NCBI GenBank assembly: GCA_021772875.1
Contig: JAJFLD010000091.1
Location: 1 to 14,672 of the forward strand
Direction: 5' to 3'
Origin: Ghiorsea sp.
GTDB taxonomy: Bacteria; Pseudomonadota; Zetaproteobacteria; Mariprofundales; Mariprofundaceae
Length of the DNA stretch: 14,672 bases
Shown: in pieces, positions 7,299-13,058 of the stretch
Layout of the letters: each line of letters starts with the position of its first letter
Numbering within the stretch: the stretch's first letter is position 1
Made by a program: the position numbers and the translations under genes
Notes under the pieces: model-generated
Told to the model about the DNA's origin: nothing
What the model saw: only the letters and a program-made list of their open reading frames with translations
The model's database searches: none

Positions 7299-8141
7299 CT
7301 AGTCTTTGATGCTATGAATACCATCATCTTGGATAGTGATAAGTTTTTGTTTGTAGAGCGAACCGATAGCTTTTTTAAACATCTTTTTACTCACACCAAA
7401 AGCTGCTTGGATAGCTTTGGGTTCGCTTTTATCGTGCAAGGCTAAAAAGCCGCCGCTGGTTTTGAGCTTGTAGAGGATAAGGTCTGTGATTTCATCGGTT
7501 TTATCACTGGCTTGAAGGTGTAAACAAAGATCAATTTTTCTATCATCACGGATGTTTTGAATAAAACCTTTTAACCTTTCACCATGTTTAATGGTGCGCA
7601 TGGCTTCGTGTTGATGCAACAAACCAATGTGGGTATGGTTAATAATCATTTGGTAGCCCAAATCAGTTTTGTTGGCATTAAGCAACTCAACTTCTTGCCC
7701 CACTTTGAAATCACCAAGAGACTCATCATCCAAGAAATCACGAATTTTGGTTGAAGCAACAATTCGAGCGGTGGCACTATCTTGGAAAACATAAACAACA
7801 TAAGATTTGCCCACTTCGGGACGATGTGTCTGTTCATCATAAGGAAGCAATAGATCTTTCATCAATCCCCAATCAAGAAATGCTCCTGCATTGTTGATAG
7901 CGACCACTTTTAAGAAGGCAAACTCACCCACTTGGGCATAGGGTGTTTCGGTGGTGGCAATGATGCGATCTTCAGAATCAAAGTAGATAAATACATCAAT
8001 ATCATCATCTACCTTACAATCTTTAGGCACATAACGGATGGGCAAGAGTATTTCACCATGGGTTTCACCACCATCAAGATAAACACCAAAATCAACTTCT
8101 TTGACCATGCGTAAACTATTTATTTTTCCGATGTGAATCAT
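7299..8141 (-). CDS. cvfB: S1-domain RNA-binding protein, CvfB family
   Basis: A 280-residue cytoplasmic protein of the CvfB (YitL-type) family: three S1-like OB folds followed by a winged helix. The N-terminal MIHIGKINSLRMVKEVDFGVYLDGGETHGEILLP is the first S1 unit (1-62). The second is about 66-132, with VVAINNAGAFLDWGLMKDLLLP and then a TARIVASTKI stretch. The third is about 142-210 (FKVGQEVELL, LGYQMIINHTHIGLLHQHE, RDDRKIDLCL). The winged helix is about 215-278 (KTSGGFLALHDKSEP, AFGVSKKMFKKAIGSLYKQ). Staphylococcal and pneumococcal members bind RNA and affect virulence gene expression; the role in Gram-negative bacteria is little known. GGGAG sits 7-8 bases before the ATG. It is the promoter-proximal gene of the minus-strand block, divergent from mlaA. 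Confidence 0.88.
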   Translation of the reverse strand: MIHIGKINSLRMVKEVDFGVYLDGGETHGEILLPIRYVPKDCKVDDDIDVFIYFDSEDRIIATTETPYAQVGEFAFLKVVAINNAGAFLDWGLMKDLLLPYDEQTHRPEVGKSYVVYVFQDSATARIVASTKIRDFLDDESLGDFKVGQEVELLNANKTDLGYQMIINHTHIGLLHQHEAMRTIKHGERLKGFIQNIRDDRKIDLCLHLQASDKTDEITDLILYKLKTSGGFLALHDKSEPKAIQAAFGVSKKMFKKAIGSLYKQKLITIQDDGIHSIKD

Positions 8142-8216
8142 GGGTACTCCCGAGTGTGTGAAGCCTTCAGCAATGCAGGATGCTGTGAAGATGTGGCTTT
8201 AAAGTAAAGCAGGTAT
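8142..8216. other. Divergent intergenic region cvfB / mlaA
   Basis: The non-coding DNA between cvfB and the mlaA promoter must hold the cvfB promoter; I could not identify convincing -35/-10 hexamers for it. On the minus strand it would form the cvfB leader. It contains an interrupted inverted repeat: AAGCC at 8161-8165 with GGCTT at 8195-8199, and TTCAGCA at 8166-8172 with TGCTG..AA at 8181-8189. Confidence 0.5.
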
Positions 8217-8244
8217 TCGACATGTTCTCTTATCGCGGCATAAT
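8217..8244 (+). promoter_or_regulatory. mlaA promoter, predicted to give a leaderless mRNA
   Basis: TCGACA (8217-8222, 5 of 6 matches to TTGACA), a 16-base spacer and CATAAT (8239-8244, 5 of 6 to TATAAT) form the best sigma-70-like promoter in the window. The -10 box ends 7 bases before the ATG at 8252, so the first transcribed base would be the A of that ATG or its neighbour. The intervening bases are CGCGGCC, a G+C-rich discriminator. The upstream in-frame ATG at 8222 overlaps the -35 box and could not be on this transcript. Confidence 0.6.
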
Positions 8245-8251
8245 CGCGGCC

Positions 8252-8980
8252 ATGAAAAAATTGACCCTAATTTTGTGCTTAGCACTTTTGCAAGCAGGTT
8301 GTGCAACTGCTGAGAATTCTTATGACCCGCTACAACCACTCAACCGTAAAGTGGATGGTTTTAATACTGTAGTTGATGAAGCTACATTACGCCCAATTTC
8401 TAAAGTGTATACAAAAGTGATGCCCAGAGAGGCGCGCAGTTCGGTAACAAATTTCTTTAGCAACTTGCAAGAGCCCAATACGATTATTAATAGTGTATTG
8501 CAGGGCAAGGTTGTGCAAGGTGTCGCCGATACCACCCGTTTTTTAATCAATTCTACTTTTGGTATTGTTGGTTTGTTTGATATTGCATCGCATATGGGTT
8601 TGGAAAAACACAAAGAAGATTTTGGGCAAACATTGGCCGTGTGGGGTGTGGGTGAAGGTGCTTATATCGTATACCCTATTTTAGGCCCAAACTCGGTGCG
8701 GGATACACCCGGTACGGTAATGGCTTATTTCCTTGATGGCGCAACGTATATGAGTGCTTTTTTATCGCCTGCGGCAACAGTTGGGGCATATGCACTTAAA
8801 TACATTGATCAACGTGCAAATGTTGAGGATTTTGTAAAGTTGCGTGATGAGTTGGCATTAGACCCTTATATTTTTGTGCGTGAAGGCTGGCGTCAAAGCC
8901 GTATATACAGCATTTATGATGGTCATCCACCTGAGCCACCTAAGAGTATAGACGATTTTGGTAAGGATGAATTTGATTGA
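8252..8980 (+). CDS. mlaA: Outer-membrane lipid asymmetry lipoprotein MlaA (VacJ)
   Basis: MlaA is the outer-membrane component that removes mislocalised phospholipids from the outer leaflet and hands them to the MlaC/MlaFEDB pathway. The protein is 242 residues from the chosen start. MKKLTLILCLALLQAGC is a lipoprotein signal with lipobox LQAGC and Cys17 as the lipidated residue. Family marks follow: YDPLQPLNRKVDGFN, FFSNLQEPNTIINSVLQGK, RFLINSTFGIVGLFD, and the highly conserved EDFGQTLAVWGVGEGAYIVYP then LGPNSVRDTPG. An ATG at 8222 in the same frame would add 10 residues. The ATG at 8252 is preferred because it gives a normal lipoprotein signal and coincides with the predicted transcription start. 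It overlaps the next gene by 4 bases. No other mla genes are visible here. Confidence 0.95.
   Translation: MKKLTLILCLALLQAGCATAENSYDPLQPLNRKVDGFNTVVDEATLRPISKVYTKVMPREARSSVTNFFSNLQEPNTIINSVLQGKVVQGVADTTRFLINSTFGIVGLFDIASHMGLEKHKEDFGQTLAVWGVGEGAYIVYPILGPNSVRDTPGTVMAYFLDGATYMSAFLSPAATVGAYALKYIDQRANVEDFVKLRDELALDPYIFVREGWRQSRIYSIYDGHPPEPPKSIDDFGKDEFD
8963..8967 (+). promoter_or_regulatory. Shine-Dalgarno supporting a TTG start
   Basis: AAGGA inside the end of mlaA, 9 bases before TTG 8977. The ATG at 8981 is in a different frame, so this site favours TTG as start of the methyltransferase and gives translational coupling through the TTGA overlap. Confidence 0.6.
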
Positions 8981-9978
8981 ATGAATCACCAGCATTACAG
9001 CTCTTACTCACTGCTGCTTTAAGCTTAACCAACCAACGCGTTGCTTTTATTCAGGCTTTTGCCCATCCCTTATTGCATGATTTAAACAAACATTCAAAAG
9101 AATTATCTTTATTGCAATCCTTTAAACCAGCCATCAATGATTTAAAGGACATGGGTTTTTCTCCGCGTGAACTCAGTGGCTCTTTTGATGTTGTGTTGAT
9201 GATACCAAGCAAAGATAAAGTGCAATCGTTGGGTTGGATGGCTTTAGCTTTTGAGCATCTGGTTGAGGGCGGAAAGTTGCTTGTGGCGTGTGAAAATCAG
9301 TATGGGGCAAAGTCGTATGAGTCTGCCTTGACGAAGTTAGCAGGTGTTGCAGCTTCAACACCCAAATCCAAATGCCGCTTAGTGTCAGCCAAAAAAACAG
9401 TAAAGCTGGATATTGAGCTACAACACACATGGTTGGCAGACGTAAAACCAATGTGTTTACCAAGCCATGGGTTATGGGCGCAAGCAGGGTTGTTTAGCTG
9501 GAAGGCAGCTGATGTGGGCTCGCAATTATTGTTAGAACACTTGCCTGTGTTTGAAGGCGAAGGCATGGACTTGTGTTGCGGTTATGGTTTGTTGTCGGCA
9601 CATATCTTAAATACATCCAACAACATCAAACAACTGCATATGGTTGAAGCTGAAGCTTTGGCCTTAGCTTGTGCGAAAAAGAATGTGTCTTCTTTTTCTC
9701 AAGTGCGTTTTCATCATAGTGATGCAACTTGTGAGGCGTTGCCCAAACATCTCCGTTGGATTGTCTGTAATCCACCTTTTCACACTGGGCAAAGCAGAGA
9801 TATAGAGCTTGGTAAGATGATTGTAACACGTGCCTGTGAATCATTAACATACCATGGTCAGCTGTATATGGTGGCCAATCGGCAATTACCTTATGAGCAT
9901 ATCCTTAAAGCACATTTACGCGAAGTTGAAGTCATCGCTGTTGGTCAAGGTTTTAAAGTGATGAGAGGAAAGAAATAG
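8977..9978 (+). CDS. RsmC/RlmG-like rRNA guanine-N2 methyltransferase
   Basis: A 333-residue SAM-dependent methyltransferase with the two-domain layout of RsmC (m2G1207 of 16S rRNA) and RlmG (m2G1835 of 23S rRNA): a degenerate N-terminal methylase-like half (about 1-160) and an active C-terminal half. AGLFSWKAADVGSQLLLEHLP (170-190) matches the linker typical of the family. Motif I is DLCCGYGLLS (198-207), with Cys-Cys in place of the usual GCG. Motif IV is the catalytic NPPFH (265-269). YMVANRQLPYE (297-307) is also typical. It starts at TTG 8977, overlapping the mlaA stop by 4 bases, with AAGGA 9 bases upstream. rsuA begins 1 base after its stop, placing two small-subunit or rRNA modifiers in one operon. 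RsmC versus RlmG cannot be decided from sequence alone. Confidence 0.85.
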   Translation: MNESPALQLLLTAALSLTNQRVAFIQAFAHPLLHDLNKHSKELSLLQSFKPAINDLKDMGFSPRELSGSFDVVLMIPSKDKVQSLGWMALAFEHLVEGGKLLVACENQYGAKSYESALTKLAGVAASTPKSKCRLVSAKKTVKLDIELQHTWLADVKPMCLPSHGLWAQAGLFSWKAADVGSQLLLEHLPVFEGEGMDLCCGYGLLSAHILNTSNNIKQLHMVEAEALALACAKKNVSSFSQVRFHHSDATCEALPKHLRWIVCNPPFHTGQSRDIELGKMIVTRACESLTYHGQLYMVANRQLPYEHILKAHLREVEVIAVGQGFKVMRGKK

Positions 9979-9979
9979 A

Positions 9980-10699
9980 ATGGCTCAAAAATTAGAACGC
10001 TTAGAAAAAATTATGTCTCGTTTGGGTTATGGTGCACGCAGAGATGTGCCGCATTGGATTCGTGAGGGTTGGCTTACAGTGAAAGGAGAGCGCCCAAAAT
10101 CAGCAGCAGTCAAGGTGTATGCAGCAGATGTAGAGCTGGATGGTCAACCTTTAGATCATCCTGATGGGCTAACAATTATCTACCATAAACCCTTGGGCAC
10201 TGTGTGTTCACGCAAAGAAGAAGGGCGTATTATTTATGAGGATTTCCCCGAACGCTGGTTGGGGCGCTCGCCTGCTTTATCAAGTGTTGGGCGTTTGGAT
10301 AAGGATACCTCTGGTTTGCTCATCGTCACCGATGATGGTCAGCTCAACCATTACCTTACCAGCCCCAAACATGGTATTTCGAAAACCTATGCTGTCACTT
10401 TGGACAAACCTTTGACAGGCACAGAAGTTGCAAGCTTTGCCGCAGGCACATTGATGCTTGAAGCTGATGACAAACCATGTTTGCCAGCCGAGCTTAGTAT
10501 CACAGGTGAAAATACCGCCAGTCTGGTGTTGCATGAAGGGCGCTACCATCAAGTACGCAGAATGTTTGCCGCCATGGGTAATCACGTCACAGCTTTGGAG
10601 CGCACCCATGTTGGTGGTTTGTCGCTTGAAGCTTTAAATCTTAAGCAAAGTGAATATCAAACCGTAGCTAGTGAAACTTTAAAACAGATGATTGTATAA
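9980..10699 (+). CDS. rsuA: 16S rRNA pseudouridine-516 synthase RsuA
   Basis: RsuA isomerises U516 of 16S rRNA to pseudouridine. The 239 residues are near the E. coli length (231). An N-terminal S4-like RNA-binding domain (about 1-60: LEKIMSRLGYGARRDVPHWI, WLTVKG) is followed by the catalytic domain. YHKPLGTVCS is at 68-77, SVGRLDKDTSGLLIVTDDG at 102-120 with catalytic Asp107, then KTYAVTL and LHEGRYHQVRRMFAAMGNHV. The EGRYHQVRRMFA form favours RsuA over RluB, RluE or RluF. The ATG follows the methyltransferase stop with one base between; GAGGAAAG in that gene's 3' end serves as ribosome-binding site. It is the last gene of the mlaA operon, with a weak terminator hairpin overlapping its stop codon. 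Confidence 0.92.
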   Translation: MAQKLERLEKIMSRLGYGARRDVPHWIREGWLTVKGERPKSAAVKVYAADVELDGQPLDHPDGLTIIYHKPLGTVCSRKEEGRIIYEDFPERWLGRSPALSSVGRLDKDTSGLLIVTDDGQLNHYLTSPKHGISKTYAVTLDKPLTGTEVASFAAGTLMLEADDKPCLPAELSITGENTASLVLHEGRYHQVRRMFAAMGNHVTALERTHVGGLSLEALNLKQSEYQTVASETLKQMIV

Positions 10700-10708
10700 T
10701 ATCTGTTT
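10682..10708. terminator. Weak hairpin at the rsuA 3' end, possibly bidirectional
   Basis: AAACAGAT (10682-10689) and ATCTGTTT (10701-10708) form a perfect but A/T-rich 8-bp inverted repeat with an 11-base loop containing the rsuA stop codon. On the plus strand only three T follow; on the minus strand CTGTTTTAAAG gives a run of four for the small convergent gene. It is positioned as a terminator but weak. Confidence 0.35.
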
Positions 10709-10735
10709 GAAAACTTAGCTTATGTGGGGTGTTGA

Positions 10736-10930
10736 TTAAGCTTGGCACTCAGCGCGATACAAACATGGGCTCACGCTGCAATTGGTGATGGTTAAATAAC
10801 ATGGGCTATTACCTTCTGCAATTTGAATAGCATGGATGAGCGGTGTTTTTTGCATCTTGGCAGCACCTTTAATTTCAAAAGTTCGTGCAGTTTCTAGAAG
10901 TTCTTTTTTGGTAATTTTTTTAGTCGTCAT
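10736..10930 (-). CDS. Small Rho_N-like protein with C-terminal four-cysteine cluster
   Basis: A 64-residue protein of unknown function. Residues 3-40 (KKITKKELLETARTFEIKGA, then KMQKTPLIHAIQIAEG) resemble the helix-extended-helix of the Rho termination factor N-terminal (SAP/LEM-like) domain: a KxELLxxAxxxxIKG start and a later KxxLIxAIQxAEG helix. The end carries cysteines 44, 51, 56 and 62 in the pattern C-x6-C-x4-C-x5-C, which could hold zinc or an Fe-S cluster. Small proteins of this design occur in many proteobacteria as hypothetical or Rho_N-domain proteins. The ATG at 10930 is chosen because a GAGG Shine-Dalgarno lies 8 bases upstream; a longer reading from 10984 adds 18 residues without a better site. 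The gene is convergent with rsuA and divergent from rep, whose upstream region carries a 21-bp palindrome. Confidence 0.75.
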   Translation of the reverse strand: MTTKKITKKELLETARTFEIKGAAKMQKTPLIHAIQIAEGNSPCYLTITNCSVSPCLYRAECQA

Positions 10931-10938
10931 AAGTTTAA

Positions 10939-10942
10939 CCTC
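10939..10942 (-). promoter_or_regulatory. Shine-Dalgarno deciding the start of the small Rho_N-like gene
   Basis: GAGG on the minus strand, 8 bases before the ATG at 10930. A very similar GAGGTTAA stands ahead of the TolB-like gene, supporting this as the true start. Confidence 0.65.
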
Positions 10943-10955
10943 GGCGTGGATGTTC

Positions 10956-10984
10956 ATGCAACTTAACAGCAAAGATTGTGTCAA
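10956..10984 (-). promoter_or_regulatory. Candidate promoter of the small Rho_N-like gene
   Basis: On the minus strand an exact TTGACA (complement of 10979-10984) is followed after 17 bases by TTGCAT (complement of 10956-10961, 3 of 6). Transcription would start near 10949, leaving a leader of about 20 bases that contains the GAGG site. The -10 is poor, so this is tentative. Confidence 0.35.
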
Positions 10985-11022
10985 TCAATGACTGTTTGTT
11001 GCATATGTGGGAAATATTAACG

Positions 11023-11043
11023 CGCAATTGTGACACAATTGCG
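11023..11043. promoter_or_regulatory. Perfect 21-bp palindrome, operator-like
   Basis: Arms CGCAATTGTG (11023-11032) and CACAATTGCG (11034-11043) are exact reverse complements around a single A. A one-base loop rules out an RNA terminator hairpin, so a dimeric repressor or activator site is the natural reading. It lies in the divergent region between the small Cys-rich gene and rep, centred about 52 bases before the rep ATG. I cannot match it to a regulator. Confidence 0.6.
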
Positions 11044-11049
11044 TTGATG

Positions 11050-11077
11050 TGGTTAAAATAAGTAATTGGGTTATTCT
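11050..11077 (+). promoter_or_regulatory. Candidate rep promoter
   Basis: TATTCT (11072-11077, 4 of 6) ends 7 bases before the rep ATG, separated from it by GCGCGCC. A poor -35, TGGTTA (11050-11055), lies 16 bases upstream. An alternative is TAAAAT at 11054-11059 (5 of 6), starting transcription near 11066; its -35 position would then fall inside the palindrome. No Shine-Dalgarno precedes the ATG in either case. Confidence 0.35.
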
Positions 11078-11084
11078 GCGCGCC

Positions 11085-13058
11085 ATGAATGACATCACTT
11101 CCAATCAATTGAACCAAGAGCAATATCATGCAGTGCATTATCGGGGTGGCCCTTTGTTGGTATTGGCAGGTGCGGGTTCAGGCAAAACAAGGGTGATTAC
11201 CGAGCGTATTGGTGCGCTGGTTGAGCGTGATGTGCCTGAAGATGCCATTACAGCCGTAACATTCACCAACAAAGCAGCTCGAGAAATGCGCGAGCGCTTA
11301 GAAAAACGATTGGGTGCAGATAAGGTGAAACGACTGCGCATTTGCACATTCCATGCGCTTGGTTTGATGATGATTCGTGAACATGCCAACCTAGTAGGAC
11401 GCAGGGCCAAACTCTCTATTTTTGCAGTCACAGAGCAAAAGTCTGCAATGCGTTCAGTGTTGGCTGAGTTAAGGCTGCCTACAGATGCCGACCAAGTGGA
11501 TAGACTTCTTAGTAAAATGTCTCAGCTCAAAAATGGTATGGTTGAGGCAGGTGATAATAGTGTTGCAGCAGTAGCCGAGCGTTATGATGCACTGTTGCAA
11601 AAGATGAATGCTGTGGATTTTGATGATTTGATTGTCTTGCCGTTGAAATTATTAAGTGAAAATATGGAAGTGCGTGCATTGTGGCAGAGCAGATGCCGGC
11701 ATTTTTTGGTGGATGAATACCAAGATTCTAGTCGTATGCAGTATGATTTTGTGCGTCTTTTGGCGCCAGAAAAATCAAATCTAACAGTGGTGGGGGATGA
11801 TGATCAGTCTATCTATGGCTGGCGAGGTGCAGAGGTTGAAAATCTTTTCCAATTGCAGCGTGACTACCCCAGTTTGCAAGTTGTAAAACTCGAAGAAAAC
11901 TATCGCTCAACAGGTTCGATTTTACAAGGCTCGAATAGTTTAATTTCACACAATACCGAACGATTAGGCAAAACACTGCGCTCGAATTTGGGCATGGGTA
12001 AAAAAATCCGTGTTTGGCAGGCAGAAACCGCTGAAGAAGAAGCTGAACGTGTGGCAGCAGAAATTCGAGCACAACGTGCTTCGGGGAAACTCAAGTGGGA
12101 CGATTTCTGCATTTTATATCGGGCCTCGTTTCGTTCGCGTGCATTTGAAATGGCTTTGCGTGATGTGGGGGTGCCTTACCATGTCAGTGGTGGGCTTTCC
12201 TTTTTTGACAGGGCGGAAATCCAAGATTATTTGGCCTATTTACGTTTGATTGGCAATTTTTCTGATGATTTGGCTTTGATGCGCGCAATTTCGCGACCTC
12301 GGCGAGGTATTGGCTCCAAAGCCTTGGAGAAATTGGGGCAGTTTGCGTTTGATAAAAATAGCTCGCTGCTTGAAGCTGCATTGATGGATGATTTTGATCA
12401 TGGTAAGGCCAATGTCTTGCGTGCTTTTGGGCAGATGTTGGTTGAATGTGAACATGTATTTTTGCATGGTGAGCCAGATGATGCTTTTGATATGTTGCTG
12501 GATAGGTCGGGGCTTGAAGAAGCTATTCGCAAGGAAGCCGATGATGAGGATGAAGCTGAACGGCGCATGGGTAATATCATGAGTTTGCGCCGTTGGTGGT
12601 TAAGACACAGTGAAAATGGTGGTGATTTAACGTCATTTCTTCAGCATATCTTTTTGATGGCTGATAATGAGGATGATGACCCTGAAGGCCAAGTGCGTTT
12701 GATGACAGTACATGCAGCCAAAGGTTTGGAGTTTTCGCATGTGTTTGTGGTGGGCATGGAAGCGGGAAGTTTTCCCCATAAAAATGCAGTGGCAGAAGAT
12801 AGATTGGAAGAAGAGCGGCGCTTGATGTATGTGGCCATGACGAGGGCAAGGCACCATTTGACGTTGAGTTATGCCAAGTCGCAGCGGAAATTTGGGCAAG
12901 TTGAAAAAATGGGTCCTTCGCCGTTTTTAAAAGAAATTGATGCAGATATTTTGAATTGGGTGGATAAAGAAGCTGATAGCGAAGAAGGCAAAGCCGAAGC
13001 CAAAGAAGAAGTGGATGCGCACATGGCAGCTATGCGCGAAATGTTGGGGTTAGATTGA
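11085..13058 (+). CDS. rep: ATP-dependent DNA helicase, Rep/UvrD/PcrA family (Rep-like)
   Basis: A 657-residue superfamily 1A 3'-5' DNA helicase, expected to clear proteins ahead of replication forks. All motifs are present: Q-motif LNQEQYHAV (9-17), Walker A AGAGSGKT (28-35), Ia FTNKAAREM (60-68), motif II LVDEYQDS (208-215), III VVGDDDQSIYGWRG (235-248), IV LEENYRST, V MTVHAAKGLEF (540-550), and VI RRLMYVAMTRAR (578-589). FFDRAEIQDYLAYLRL in the 2B region and the short C-terminus favour Rep over UvrD, whose tail is longer. The ATG at 11085 is preferred to a GTG at 11049, because homologues begin close to the Q-motif. No Shine-Dalgarno is visible; GCGCGCC sits directly before the ATG. The last base of the stop is the first base of the next gene's ATG. 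Confidence 0.93.
   Translation: MNDITSNQLNQEQYHAVHYRGGPLLVLAGAGSGKTRVITERIGALVERDVPEDAITAVTFTNKAAREMRERLEKRLGADKVKRLRICTFHALGLMMIREHANLVGRRAKLSIFAVTEQKSAMRSVLAELRLPTDADQVDRLLSKMSQLKNGMVEAGDNSVAAVAERYDALLQKMNAVDFDDLIVLPLKLLSENMEVRALWQSRCRHFLVDEYQDSSRMQYDFVRLLAPEKSNLTVVGDDDQSIYGWRGAEVENLFQLQRDYPSLQVVKLEENYRSTGSILQGSNSLISHNTERLGKTLRSNLGMGKKIRVWQAETAEEEAERVAAEIRAQRASGKLKWDDFCILYRASFRSRAFEMALRDVGVPYHVSGGLSFFDRAEIQDYLAYLRLIGNFSDDLALMRAISRPRRGIGSKALEKLGQFAFDKNSSLLEAALMDDFDHGKANVLRAFGQMLVECEHVFLHGEPDDAFDMLLDRSGLEEAIRKEADDEDEAERRMGNIMSLRRWWLRHSENGGDLTSFLQHIFLMADNEDDDPEGQVRLMTVHAAKGLEFSHVFVVGMEAGSFPHKNAVAEDRLEEERRLMYVAMTRARHHLTLSYAKSQRKFGQVEKMGPSPFLKEIDADILNWVDKEADSEEGKAEAKEEVDAHMAAMREMLGLD

Noticed and set aside
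8222..8251. Upstream ATG for mlaA at 8222
   Set aside because: It overlaps the predicted -35 box, has no good Shine-Dalgarno, and would lengthen the lipoprotein signal by 10 residues.
10714..10741. AGCTTA / TAAGCT inverted repeat after rsuA as a terminator
   Set aside because: Only 6 bp with a long loop and no T-run on either strand.
11030..11036. CRP-type site in the palindrome, because it contains TGTGA and TCACA
   Set aside because: The two half-sites overlap rather than being separated by 6 bases, so the spacing does not fit CRP.
11049..11084. GTG start for rep adding 12 residues
   Set aside because: Rep-family proteins begin close to the Q-motif, and the GTG has no ribosome-binding site; the stretch reads as promoter DNA.
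13055..13057. TTG start for the phosphohexomutase
   Set aside because: The next codon is ATG, overlapping the rep stop in a standard TGATG coupling arrangement.
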